NCBI RefSeq assembly: GCF_910592395.1
Contig: NC_088322.1
Span: 10,165,431-10,229,430 of the forward strand
DNA from: Lineus longissimus
Taxonomy: Eukaryota; Nemertea; Pilidiophora; Heteronemertea; Lineidae
DNA: 64,000 bases
Reading direction: 5' to 3'
Part shown: piece after piece, positions 40,662 through 53,549 of the stretch
Layout of the letters: each line of letters opens with the position of its first letter
How positions within the stretch are numbered: the stretch's first letter is position 1
Made by a program: the position numbers and the translations under genes
The notes under the pieces: generated by a model
Seen by the model: only the letters and a program-made list of their open reading frames with translations
Told to the model about the DNA's origin: nothing
Database searches by the model: none

Positions 40662-43177
40662 ATGTTGTGTTTAGTCTTGGGGGTATTTTCAATGATTTTG
40701 AAATGGAGATGTAATTCCATTTTTGAATTGAAGGGCATTCTTTGCAGGAAATTTGTAGTCTAGCAATTTAGCAGTATTTCATAACTGAACAAGTTCAGTT
40801 GCTAAAGGCACATGCTTAGCATTGTAAGACAAATTTGAGGTTACAACATAATATTGGTTTCTAGATTTTAGGTTAAACCAAGCTATTTGTTTAGGTTTCT
40901 GCAAGGGTTGAGCTTGAGAATCAGATGGAAATGATTGAGTATTTGAAAATACAACCTTGACTTGAAATCTTGAAATAAGTTCAGGAGAAAAGAAAGGTCA
41001 GTCGGGGCCTGTTTGTTGGCAGAATAAAAAGGGAGGCCAATTATAAAAGGGCCTGTGGGCGAAATGTGATACCATAGATATCAATGCAATTTAATCTCAT
41101 TGTGCCATATTGAACAGAAATGTTCAAGATTACCGGTTTTGATGCGGTAAATCTCAATAATACGAGATAGATAGTATGAACTGCCATTTTAGTGTTAAAG
41201 TTGTGAGTCTTGGACCATTTGACTGCAACACTATTTTGGCTAGTTCAAAGATTAGACAATTATCAAACAGATAAAGACAGTGCAGCCACAACTATTAGGT
41301 AGTGTTGAGCACTCACCCAGTGATTGTGGGGCATAAATCGTCCAAAGTAATAATCGCAAAATATGAAATAAAAACAGAAATAAGCAAAACATAAAAAGAT
41401 AACAATGTACCCTGCTTCTACTCATACCAGCAAGAGTTAATAAAGACTGGTCTTTATTAATTCTTGATGCTAGCTCATTTATGAAAACTAAGTATTTTTT
41501 ACAATACAATCTCGCAATATATAAATTTTGATTGCTGTGGTTTTTTTACTCGTCAGAAAATTTAATCTGTCCTGTGTGACGAAGTCAGCAAATCTGACGA
41601 TATAAAAAAGGTACTTGTACCCAATTAATATGGAATTAAGTATCTGTGTGTGCTATTTGTCTTCATTCCAAGTAAATGTGACAAGTGGATTGGATCTGCT
41701 TTTCAAGCCATGGATAATACTGGTTGCTTAATTTGCCACCTTCCAAAGTGCCTGTTGTGGTGGAATGGCCAAATTTTGCCATGTTGTGGGGTCAGCCCCT
41801 GTTGATTTCGATGTTACATGCGATGTGATTTCGGAGACATCGATGGCAGAGTCCATAAGTCGGCCATTTTGTTTCCCCCCTACGGAGCCGTATCACCAGA
41901 GGCACTGGACAGGAAATCAATATCAAAACACAGCAATCGGTATTCCCTCGGCTTCTTATATGGGGACTTCACAAATAAAAAATTTGAAAAGTTCCTAAGA
42001 CCATTTTCTAGTCAGATTTTCGATTGTTTCTCTGTGCTGTCATTTGTCCTTGCACAATCAGATGGCTTTACTGATTAGAAGTATCAACAAATTAAGAACG
42101 CTTTCCGTGAGATAAAATCATAAAACACTTCTTTGAAAACATCAAATTTTCTTGACCCTCTTTAGGGGTGATTGTGATTTTATTTATTGTGCAAAAGCAG
42201 TTGAAATGCTGAATGTACTTGATGTGTCCTTAAAAACCTCAAATGAAGATTTGCCGGAATATCTCCCTCACTGTCTTATATAATTTAGGAAGAAATTGTC
42301 TTTGAGTGTCCGATTGAATCTTTCACCAAAGTTGCTCACTGCATCATTTTCGAGGGTGGTGACACCAAACTTGGTTTGGGGAGCGAGAGACAATTAGTTT
42401 ATAGTTTTGCACTTTTTTTCTTGACACACACTGTTGTCATTGCTGGATTTCTTTTTCGCTGAAACTAGAAAAAGGGTCAATAGGTTATTCGTGGTTTACC
42501 GTATTAAGTAAGGGGAATAAAGAAATCAAAAATGAAGGACTTCTGTTAAGGATTGTCTTTGTTGAGAGTTATCGACACTTCAAAAATTCACGAAAGAAGA
42601 TCTTCGAAAACAAAATGCTCCATATTCACTTTTGATTTTTTCCTGTCTTAATGGGTGAACTTGCTTCCAACTCTTTCTGTTGCACTGTGCCTTTAAGTGT
42701 TCAATGTTTAATGTTAGACAATCTCTACAATCTGTAGATGTAACACAAGTATCCGTAACAATGTAAAATAAGAAATCTTTGTTAATTGGAAAGGTTCACT
42801 TAAAGCAACTTGTATCTGTACCAAAAGTAACAATAATACCTAACAACATTATTGATTGATCTGAGGCTACCAGTTGATTCAAATGTTTTCTAGCAAACCT
42901 TGCATTCCAATAAAAAAAGCCTGGCCCCATTTTTGATAGAAGCTTTTTGATTTTGGTGAATGTATCACCAGTATCTCTTGAAATCGTTGATCACACTTGT
43001 GAAAAGTTTTCGATACATCTCCGAGCTGCTTTTGTCTTTTGCTTTGAACAAATCCAGCTAAATCGTTTTTGTAGCTGAGGTTTTGATAACATTTGGATCA
43101 ACTAGAGTCTCAATACATCATAACTGATAAAACATCAACAAATTGTTAACGAAATCTTGTGAAATTTCTTATTCTAG
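40662..43177. other. Putative 3' UTR of short isoform / intron 44 for long isoform
   Basis: No coding signal. AATAAA hexamers at 41023, 41367, 41439 and 41974 are available to polyadenylate the short isoform; which is used cannot be told from sequence. Confidence 0.5.
41023..41028 (+). terminator. Candidate poly(A) signal AATAAA for the short isoform
   Basis: First AATAAA after the exon-45 stop, 362 bases downstream. Hexamers alone occur often in AT-rich DNA, so this is tentative; later hexamers are equally possible. Confidence 0.3.
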
Positions 43178-43279
43178 TCCCAAAGAAAAGTGAACCGGCC
43201 CAAGAAAAGGAAAAAAGTGAAGTTGAAGTCACACAGCAGGGGGAGGCATTTACCATGGCGGCGTCAACATCAGCAATAG
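43178..43279 (+). CDS. TTN/sls-like: Exon 46: short Glu/Lys-rich linker (long isoform)
   Basis: Acceptor TTCTTATTCTAG ends at 43177, donor GTGGGC at 43280; phase 1/1, 102 nt. IPKKSEPAQEKEKSEVEVTQ, then QGEAFTMAASTSAIG. Shares the 'E-V-E-V' and KK character of neighbouring linkers. Supported by phase and splice sites; no domain. Confidence 0.72.
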   Translation, partial: SQRKVNRPKKRKKVKLKSHSRGRHLPWRRQHQQ

Positions 43280-46200
43280 GTGGGCACCCGTCAAAATGTC
43301 CTATATGGGGATGTCCGCATTTGGGTTTCGTGACGCTATCTTTTTTGAGGCAAACATGTCGAACTGTGGTAATGTAGAGTGTGTCGCCCCCTAGGGGCCA
43401 GATTGCGAACTATGGCAGATCGGTAAGGGAGTATTATATTCATCTGCTTTTATACAGGTTTCGGTAAATTTTTCTTATTTTGATGACTTTTGCTCCGTTC
43501 TTATTCACACTGAAACATCCATGTCACATGACTAGGAATGGCTAATCACATGACTTAGAATGGCCAGTCACATGTCTACTTCCAGTCATGTGGTTATCCA
43601 ACCAAATCATGTGACATTTCAGTCTATGACTTGGCTTAGCCAATCAGATGACCCAAAATTGGACTTCTCACTCAAGCACCTGAAACACTTCTTTTGACGC
43701 ATTCTGCGATCACCTCCTTTAGATCACTATATTTGCATCTCTGCTCCCATTGGTTGGTTTGCCGGGTTTTAGCTGCGCTGCATGCTTCTAAGACCAATGA
43801 TTGCTGCGCTTCACCTCTCGCCTCTTACTCTCCTACATGTCTATGTAAAGCCATCACCATCCCGCTTAGGCCGCTTCATGTCGAGAGATCTTGCTGGTGC
43901 ATCAAAGAGCTTATTTCTAATCATATTTTTTAACTTGCAGGCTAGCCTGACCTTGCAGAACTTTTGCTTGGTCAAGGTTAAACACCTGGCCATTAAGTCT
44001 TCACTTAAATTGAGGATGGCCTTTTACAAAAAGTTTGCTTTTGCCCATGAGAGGCCAAGCTTTCTCATTTTGGAAAACTTATAAAGTATAAAACTTTGCA
44101 AACTTTGGTTTGTCGTTTTTGCTTGTGTTCTGCATTGCGAAGGAAAAAAGTGCAGAAAACCCCAATGAAATGTGTTTAAAACATTTTGTAAACTATGACA
44201 TTACAAGATTTGAAGTAAATCATGCAAAAAGACTCTGACATTTTGCTTGTTTGGCCTAAATTTATGAACATCTAGCATAAATTGTATCCTTTTGGACTTC
44301 GATCACCAGTTCTCCAAACTGGCCTGGGGTATGGTTATGGCTAAAATGTTACGGTGAGATCACAAATTTTGTGAGATTATGCTAATTAGTCAGGTGACCT
44401 TGTAACTGTATCAAAACTGGTCCATTCCGCCTCATTAGCGTAGCCCTGTTCATCCCCGTCTTGTTGTCCCGAGTCCCAACCCTCTGAGAAAAAAACTTCA
44501 GGGGGTGTGACATATCATGCTACAATGTAAACATAAACGATAAACTCACCAAAAAATATTTCATTTTGGCCTTGAACATGGTAGCAGGGGATTCGGATGA
44601 AGGACTTTAATTCTGTGTGACTTCAATTTCCCTATACATGTATATAGGGTTAAATGATAAATAAAGTAGTTTATGTGTACAGAAATCAAATCGTTTTCAG
44701 TTTGTGCCCAATTTTTTTCCTCTCATTACCATTTTTGTCATTTTTTCACATTAACTTTTTCAGATTTCATCACCCCATCATTTTTCAACTTTCCCGCCAT
44801 TCCACGAGGAAATTACAGCCTCACTTGTATATCTCCCCTTACGTAACTACGCAATTTCGGGCATGTTTTTCAACGAGTGTAAATAGTACAAAAAACTTGT
44901 GAATTTTTGTCACTTGATGCACAAATACACCAGTTAGATACAATACAAGGCTCACCTGACCGATGTCATAATTTTACTGTAACCATGAAAATGTTCACTG
45001 GTTCTCAAATTTTGCATTTCTGCATTTTCTTCCTCAAATCAAAAACCTGGCCAGCGTTAGTGACAACATTTGTTATGAATAACCAGGCCCTGCTATCAAT
45101 TATGCAAAACTTCGGTGGAAAGTTTTCTGGAATCTGTGAAAATTTCATCGTTACAGTATGGTGACATTAATCCATAAACATGTAGGAGTGTTCTACAGCT
45201 GCACTTTGCTTTATCATGCGGCATCCGGCATCTGCAGCTCTCGAACAAGCAAGTACCCTCATCCCCCCATGAGAGGGTTTCGTACTGGTCAGAAGGACGA
45301 TAACTTGCAAAGCAACCAGAGTGAATTTCAGGGTTGCAAATAATCGTGCAAATGGCATATCACACTCTAACAGTAGCCCGAGGAATTAGACATAGCTATT
45401 CCACAATAAGTTTTCAGTCTGACTGTCAGGTTTAGCAGATAGTAAAAAGTCAGTGCTCATTAGACTCGATATTCTGTCTGTTGTGGAATAGCTGTGGCTT
45501 ATTCCTAAGGTTGCAAGATGAGTGGCATGATTCCTTCAAATGACTGACAATATGTTCACTTGGAAGTATTGGATCTCTCTTATACTGATCTGCCTTAGGA
45601 GCTAGGAGAAAGGAAGTCTGACCAGCTGGGTGTGAGAGGACAACGTCAAAGATGGGAGATGTTCCACTGATCTCAAACCATCTATAAACTTGCTTGATGC
45701 CTGCTTCCCTCAGCACTTTAATTTAGATAGTTTAGTTCTTTCCTTTGTGTATTTTGTTTCTGTTCCCATTTTGCTAGCTTTGTTTTTCGTATTTGATTTG
45801 AAATCAGTAAAAGAAAAGTGTTTTGTAGTTTTATCTCTTTTACAGTTGCATGCATTTCATCAAGCCTCATTTAAGAAGTGTCACATGCATATGGTTTGAC
45901 TGTAATAAGAGTTCTTTGGTTTCTGTTAGTTTCTTTTATCCTTCTTTAATTTTCGTTTAAAGTTTTCGTTTCGTTTCGTTTTATTTAATTTTTGTTTTGA
46001 TTCTTTTTCAGTTGTTGTTGTTTTGCTTGCTGTTTGTGTTTGTTGGCTTTCATCCCGAAACTAACACCACCTATTGATGCCAAAATAAGGTGAGATATTT
46101 AACTATCTGAAAGGTAATGCCATCAACGTGAAATAATGTTATAGACATTTGGATGATTTTTGATAGGCTGAATATAGATGATCTAACAGTGGACTTAAAC

Positions 46201-49200
46201 TGTCAGAGTTGCATTAAAACTGCTGAGAGAGTTTAACATAAAACAGGTTTTGCTGAGTAGATAAAAGTTGCCTATTCGTATATTTTAAGTGTTGCAATAA
46301 AAAAAAAAAGTTACTGTTTTCATAGTGCAGATGAGTGGACATGTTTTTTAAAAACTGTATGGTCATGTTATCTTTGTAATAGATTTTGAATTCAGCAAGT
46401 AATCAACAGCCGTTTGCGCTCGGTATAAGTTGAAAGGTTGAATAGAAATTGAGAGAAAAAATTTGATATGAACTTCATTTGTTATCAACTTTGAACAGCT
46501 TTAAGAATCATTCTAACACTATGTGATATTCATTTGTTTCCTTGCATGTTCAACTTCATAAATTTGTATTTTCCCTAAAATCTTTATTTCTTTTCTTTCA
46601 AATTACCAGCATGTTATTTTGAGTTCATTTCCAGTCCCTTTGCCCTCTTTCTGCATCAATGTCATTGTATCCCCAGCGCTGCTATTAAAAGGAATATCCG
46701 TGTGAATCACAAGCAGTAGGAGTCGGGACATCTTTGCCTCAAGAAACGGTAGTGCCTCCTGTATATAGTTATCCACCCATTAACTCTCAAAGGACTGAGG
46801 TGTAACCAATAAGGGAAATGACTGCTAAGTGCAGAAGATATTGAAATTTGACAAATTTATAACTTTTTTATTTGACGACATGTATCTCAGTGTGGGGTTA
46901 TGAAATATTTTTGTAAGGTCAAACAGAAAACTGGCAACTTTCATGACAAGCTTTCCAAAGACTCATCAATTTGTTCATCAATGCTGCAGAAAATGAAAAA
47001 CTTAGGAGTTTGGCCTAGTTTGAAACCCCCTCAGTCCTTTGAAGAATAATATCAATGTCTCCTTCTGTTACAGGTAGTGTCAATGTGACGTCAGATGACC
47101 CTGCCGTTAGGCAGTATTATTGTGGATTATCACTTAATGTTGTTTATATTTTCAGTATTTTCTTTTATCATGTTGCAATAGTTATGTTGTTAAGAGGTTG
47201 TGAATAGTGAACGGCTGTGTGTTTTGTATGTATGTTAGCATGTGCGTATATATGAGTGCATGAATGAAAATTTGATAGTAAATGCTTGACATTTGTCTTA
47301 TTCTTGGAATTTCAAGATAAGCAAAAAGTATTTCTCTGAATTCTCTTTGATGTTTTAGACCACAGCTGGGGCTGTTTAGAATTCGGGAACAAATTGTTAT
47401 GTTATCAAGAGAGCTTGAATATCGTGCTGCTTGAGTTTTGCTGTTAAAACTCTATTATACATTCAAATGTAGTGAAAATATGTGTTTAAAAGGCGTACTT
47501 GTTTCAGTGTTTCCTATTTACTGGTGTTTCTCTGTGTGAATCAAATCTAAATGTTTGTTGTGTTGTGTAAAATGGGTGTTTATTTATGTGTGTGATGTTA
47601 GTGTATTTATATTCAAAGTGGTCTCTGCAGTATTTTACACTTTTATCTTTTATTTGAAATTTATTTTTGTATGGATATTTAAATTCATCCATCCATTCCA
47701 AATTTCATTTCATTTTTAAATTCCATTCATACAAATTCACAAAACAATTGATTATACAAAGCTCAATTTATCATCCGATTTATCTACTTTGATCATGAAA
47801 TTAATGCAAGGTTATTCTTAAGCGAAGCCATTCAATTGAAATCATCTGAAACATTTTCAACATATTTTTTTTACAACCTTCAAAACCAACTAAGGAGGTC
47901 TTTTAGCTAAATACAAATAATTTCATTCTAATCTCACTGTGTCTTTCTTCTATGTTCATCAATACACCCTGTTCCATCTTCATTTTCTTTAAGTCAGTCC
48001 TCTATACTCTGTTTTATTGTTCCCCTCCAAATTCAATGATCATTTGTTGTCTCTTTGATCCAAAACTCTCAATGCTCTTAGACTGCTAAATTTTCACAAC
48101 TTTTTTGTTTTTGCAATTTGCAAAAAAATTCTCAAAAATGAAAATTTTGAAATTTTTATTTTAGGGAATAAAGAAATTATTCAATTTCGTTACTTCAAAA
48201 AAACCTTACTTTTGAAATATTTCTCTTGTCAAAATTGAAGTTATTTGCAAATTCCGCAAAATAAAACACTAGTGAAAATTTGTCTGTGTACTCTACTGAA
48301 GTCTGTTCTGTTACTTCAGTGTCCGTCCCATTCTTTATACTCTGTTTCAGTGTTCTTCTTCCATGGCATGTTGCCCTCACTCTCTGTTTTAAAATTCTCT
48401 ATATCTGTCAATACTCTTTTTCAGATACTTGTTATCTATCTGATGTCTGTCTTCAGCTCTTTCCAATCACTTTCGAGGCTAGCTTTTTTCTCTCCACGGG
48501 AATACCATATCACTGTTGATATCATCTTGGTGGCCTTCAGTTTATAAATGCTTTAAATCTCCCCAATCTTTGGAATGCTATGGCCAGCATGTTGGTTGAT
48601 TTGATTACCCCAAACCCCTTTTACATGATCTGTGTGTAAATACATATATGTGTCATTTGTATCATACATTTCATGTGTTGAATTGCTTTTCCACCAATCT
48701 GGAAATTGTTCTGCCCAAGTGATAACTCCTGCATTTTGAAGCACAAGCGCTGCACCCAGTTCAATAAATCATACGTCTCCTTTCATGAATTTGAGCTTTT
48801 TCTGAGTCTTGAGTTCCCAATCTATAATCTTAACCCCTTCTTAAAAAACCTCTTGTATCTGATGGAAATCATGCAAGGGTCCCTTTGCAAGTCCTGCACC
48901 AAACAAAACGAACTTTCATCCCTTTAGCTAGGCTTCCCTGAACCCAGATGATTAAATTAGTAGTGATGTGGGCCATTTCACCTTGTTATTGACCTTGAAC
49001 CCTATCCATGGCCCCTCATGTAATCTTGAGAGTTTCTTTGGCTCTTGAAAACTCATTTTCTTCTTCTTTTCTTCTTCCAAACTTCTGCATTATTCCACAC
49101 ATCAACACATCAACAAAGAACACTAACCAACAACATAAATGATTTCCAACCAATAAGGAACCATCCCAAAACAACCACCTTGCATCATCAACAATCCCCA

Positions 49201-50267
49201 AGTCATTCATTCCTGCCCATACAAAACAATGTGAAATAATTTGTTTGCTTTTTTCATCCCCAGAATGTTGTTTGTGCGACCATGACCTTGGCTATCATCG
49301 TGTGACCTTGACCTTGAATTTCTGAGCAGGCGTTTGTTGTTTTTGAATGTATTTTTTTCAAATTTGAAGACGAGTTGCTCACTTCTACGAAGTGTAGTAC
49401 TTTTCTCCAAATAATCTTTGAATGTTATCAACATCAGTTGCAAAATTAATTTGTTTCGTAAAAGGGTGACCAGATTTTGAAATACCTTGGAACTAAAATG
49501 TACCACATCTTTTGAATCAATTTATTTCACCTAGAATATTTGGTGTTTTTTAAACAGGCACTGGTTGGTCAACCGAAGCCTCTCTTATCACCCTTGTGCA
49601 TATTAACACACCAATTACGGAAATCTTGCTCTTGCAACTAATGCTTTTTGTGCCCTCTTTCTGACGTTGCTTTTAAGTTAATGCTTTTATTGAGAATTAG
49701 GACGGCCTATCAGCTCATAAAACTCTTGATGCTTACTAATTATCAAGATCAGAATTTGTCTTCAACTTGCCGTTAACATGCATATTGCTTTACCCTGTTG
49801 GTTAGAAGGAAGAGGCACCTGGATAGACACACCAGCCTCAACATTCACTTGAAATGCAATAGCTTGCACTGTAGCACGGTGGACAGGTGTACAAACCGAT
49901 ATTGTGGAATGGGATCATAAGGGTTAGAATCCTTTGTGCAAAGGGGATGAGCCAAGCCACTTGTTGGACATAACAAGTTTCCTTTGAATGAAAAATGCTC
50001 CAGACAGATGAATCTGGAGTTGAATGGAACTAATTGTTCCACAATTTAGTTTTTCACACTCTTCCACTGACATTGCTTGCAATTAGGTCATCACATTGGT
50101 GTCTCTGTTCTTTCTGAGGAAGGAGCAATGCATCACCTGTAAAAGACCTTTCGAGGGATAGTTGGACCTGGTTTAGCTTTCCTGTGCCTCTTCCAACTAA
50201 CTAACCATTCCTAAGATGTAGAAAATCTCTGCTTATGTTGAGTGCAAATTGTCTTTGTTTTGTGTAG
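43280..50267. other. Intron 46 (7 kb)
   Basis: 6,988 bases, the largest intron in the window. AT-rich with homopolymer tracts; no Ig, linker or retroelement frame recognised. Several acceptor-like sites (44763, 49263) lead to short frames with poor donors. Contains a cluster of TCACATGA-type E-boxes (43523-43615). Confidence 0.7.
43523..43615. promoter_or_regulatory. Cluster of five CACATG/CATGTG E-boxes (M-box type)
   Basis: GTCACATGAC (43523), ATCACATGAC (43545), GTCACATGTC (43567), GTCATGTGG (43585), ATCATGTGAC (43606): five CANNTG palindromes, spaced about 18-22 bases. TCACATGA is the sequence bound by MITF/TFE-type bHLH-Zip factors. Alternatively a small decayed 22-bp tandem repeat. Regulatory role is inference. 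Confidence 0.35.
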
Positions 50268-52004
50268 TTGAAACGGATGAAGCACCCTGGGATGTTACAG
50301 ATTCGGCAAGAATACCGGAGGAATTTAGGGCGGAGGTAGCAGTCCTCTCCCCTGAGGAAGAATCATTGAACCCAGAAGAAGATGTACCAGTTGAAACACC
50401 CACTGCTCCTGAGGAACAGAGACCTAGCATAGATGAGGAATTCATCGCTCCAGATTCACACAAAATCATTGAGTCTCCACTAGATTTCTCTAGCCTTGAT
50501 GAAGGTGATGAGCTTGACCATGCAGAGGAGATACCTAAACCTGAAGGTTACATTGAGGAGAAGCCACAACCAAAGGAATACTCACTGCCAGATCTAAGCA
50601 AGTTCTTGGAAACCCCTGACGTACCTAGGGAAGACATTCCTGATGAGGCGTCTGAGGAATTGGTTTTGCCGACTGTTCACACAATTGTTGAAGCAACAAT
50701 CATCTTTCCAGAAGAAGACAGGGTCACTGAAGATGTTGTGGAAGAATTCGTCAAACCTTCTGAACACAAAACTGTCAAATCTCCAGTAGATTTCTCTGCT
50801 TTAGAAGACCAGGAGACCGAATTTGCTGAAGAGATTCCTAAGCCTGACAATTACGTTGAGGTGGTTGTTAAACCCAATGAATATGAAATCCCTGACTTGA
50901 GTGAGTTTGCACTGACTCCTGATGTACAGAAACCGGACATTGTTGATGAAGTCCATGAAGACATTTTGGAGCAGACAGAGCACAAAATAATCGAAGCGGA
51001 AATAACATTCCCAGAAGATGACGAAGTTCCTGAAGCAAGAGAGGAATTAGTTGAACTATCTGAACATAAGATTGTTGAGGCTCCAATTGATTTTTCTGCT
51101 CTTGAAGAGGAAGAAGCCGAGCTCGCCACTGAGGAAGAAGAAATTCCCAAACCTGATGGATACGTGGAAGAAGCTCCCCAACCAAAGGAGTATGAAATCC
51201 CAGACTTGAGCGAGTTTGCTATAACTCCTGATGTGCCAATTAAAGACACAATTGATGAGGTCAATGAAGACTTACTTGAGCCAACTTCTCATACAATCAT
51301 TGAGGCTCCGATTGTATTCCCTGAAGTTGACGAAGCACTTGTAGATGACAAAGCACCTTCTGAACATAAGCTTGTAGAATCTCCCTTAGATTTGTCTACA
51401 TTGGATGAAGAAGGAAAGGATGAATTTGAAGAGGAGATTCCAAAGCCAGAAGGTTACTTGGAAGAAACACCTAAACCAAAGGAATATGAAATACCTGCAA
51501 ATATCGGGGAGTTCGTTGTTACGCCTGACGTACCTGTTACAGACACTGCTGATATAGCTGGGGAAGATTTATTAGCCCCAACGACACATGTTGTCATTGA
51601 GGCCCCAATTATTTTCCCTGAAGACAAACCACTGCCCGAAATTGACCAGTCAGCTCTCGCCCCCACGGAACAGAGGGCCATTGAATCCCCTTTTGATTAC
51701 TCTGACTCAGATTCAGAGGGTGAAGCGCCAAAGTTTACTATCCCACTGCAAGACCAAGAAGTAGAAGAAGGTGATATGACGTACTTTGACTGCAGAGTCG
51801 TGGGTCGACCACTTCCGGAAGTCTCTTGGTTTGTTGACAACCAAGAGGTTAAGGACGATGCTGTCTACTCAGTGCAGACAGACCAGGATGGTAATTGTAC
51901 ACTCGAAATCAAGGACACTGTCATTGAGGATGAGGGGCATTATGTGTGCCAGGCGGTCAACCCGTATGGCAGTGCTACCACCAGGGCGGAATTGTTCGTG
52001 AGAG
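50268..52004 (+). CDS. TTN/sls-like: Exon 47: about 103-residue acidic repeats and Ig22
   Basis: Acceptor GTTTTGTGTAG ends at 50267, donor GTATGT at 52005; phase 1/1; 579 codons. Acidic repeats of about 100-105 residues, four and a part: SEHKIVEAPIDFSALEEEE, EEIPKPDGYVEEAPQPKEYE, IPDLSEFAITPDVP, then EDLLEPTSHTIIEAPIVFPE. Ig22 closes the exon: APKFTIPLQDQEVEEGDMTY, EVSWFVDNQEVKDD, EDEGHYVCQAVNPYGSATTR, both cysteines present. The repeat is compositionally different from the K-rich arrays (Glu/Asp/Pro/Ile-rich, few Lys). Known function: none that I recognise. Confidence 0.94.
50461..51710 (+). repeat. Four-plus copies of an about 103-aa acidic repeat
   Basis: Landmark [SA]-P-[LVI]-D-[FL]-S-[SAT]-L recurs near 50474, 50785, 51082 and 51382, with a last partial copy SPFDYSD near 51690, spacing about 300-312 bases. 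IPKP-[ED]-GY-[IVL]-E-E and PDLSEFA-x-TPDV landmarks follow in each. Confidence 0.88.
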
Positions 52005-53072
52005 GTATGTGCATAGTTTAGAACCTTACTGTCACCTAAAGCACATTCAGGGAGGTCAAATGGTGCTCTGAGTGTCCCATGTGCCTATTGAAAGCCCTGA
52101 AGCCTACTGGCCAACCAGGCATTGCTTTTGAGATTGCTGCCAACTGTTGCTTTGAAGTAACATGTTATGCATCCCATTTGAAATTGCTTGATCCCTCCCT
52201 TCTGCCACAAATGACCTTCTTGGCTGCTTTTGGGTATATTAAAACCATTCCTGAAAGATATTGGTTCGCCTTTCAAACTGCACTTGCAATCCTCTACCTA
52301 GTTCGCGCTGACTTGCTCCCGCATTTAAAGCAGCGTGTTTCACTTCTGCTTGAGTGCCACCTATGTACAACCTGTGCGATTCCTGTTTCGGCATTTCGTA
52401 ATCATTACAGAGCTATCATGATATCTGCTTTAACTACATTATGATCATGACTGCTTAGTCCCAAATCTGTCCTCGCATTGCAACTAAACAAATTGTCACA
52501 AGCAGTTTGACTTTCATCGCTTGATTGTCTGATGTGTTGTACAGTGTGTCTCTGAAGGCAATGTCCCTTCGTGCAGTATGTCTTATAAATAACTGTCCTA
52601 CTGTTTGAAAATACAACATTGCATGTGGTTTATTTCTACATCTCATACATGCTCTGGAATTGTCTGAAATGTAAATGTTTCCCACTTAAACCTGTTATGA
52701 TGTCTTCAACTTAACTTTACATTTTCCCTTGTGATTCCTATGTTCAACTGTCAAAATCTTAACTTCTTCCTTAAACTCACTAGTTTTCTTCAGATCAACT
52801 TCAGAACATCTCCTCTCAATTGTCTACCTTTAAAATGATTGTCCTCTTGATCTTCTCTCCTTTACTCCATTGCTCCTCTTTATCATCTCCACTTTCCTAT
52901 ACCATTGGCTCCTGACTTGTGACCCGACCCCTCTTACCCTATATACAATCGGCTTAATCTATCCTTTGCTCACCTTTCTCTGGAATGTCTCCCAATGTCC
53001 ACATTATCATCCCATTATCCAAATCCCCCCACCCACCCCAAGATAACCACATCCTTGTCTTGTTTTGTGCAG
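52005..53072. other. Intron 47
   Basis: 1,068 bases; pyrimidine-rich toward its 3' end; no supported exon. Confidence 0.8.
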
Positions 53073-53549
53073 TTGTGACTGAGTCGGAAGGAGAGCAATC
53101 ACCAAGACCAGAGACTCTAGAGACTACGTTGGATACCCCCAAGGTCCCAGAGGTATTCCATGTAGAGGTCGCCATCCCCAGTGCCCCAGAGGTAGAGGAA
53201 GACCTACTAGAACCTACAAAGCATAAAATTGAGGAGACACCGATCACGTGGCCAAAAGAGGAGGGTGAAGCGCCAAAGTTTGTCATAGAGCTCGAGGAGT
53301 TGGAGGTCGATGAAGGCAAACCTGTAGTCTTTGAATGCAAGGTCACTGGCAACCCGACGCCTGAGGTCACGTGGTATGTCGATGATGAAGAGTTGAAGGA
53401 TACATCAGTCTACATCACCAAGATGGACATCGATGGACTCTGCACGTTGGAGATTCGAGACGTATTCCAAGATGATGAGGGAGAGTACATGTGCAAGGCC
53501 ATCAACCCGCTCGGTACTGCCACAACCGTGGCTGAACTGTTCATCAGAG
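53073..53549 (+). CDS. TTN/sls-like: Exon 48: short acidic leader and Ig23
   Basis: Acceptor TTTTGTGCAG ends at 53072, donor GTATGT at 53550; phase 1/1, 477 nt. Leader has one truncated relative of the exon-47 repeat (EDLLEPTKHKIEETPITWPK), then EGEAPKFVIELEELEVDEGK, FECKVTGNPTPEVTWYVDDE, DDEGEYMCKAINPLGTATTV. Sequence, exon layout and both splice sites parallel exon 47, so it is probably a shortened duplicate of it. Confidence 0.94.

Noticed and set aside
49263-49300. Possible phase-1 exon after TTCATCCCCAG in the 7-kb intron
   Set aside because: Good acceptor but Cys/His-rich peptide without family resemblance and a poor donor (GTGTGA).
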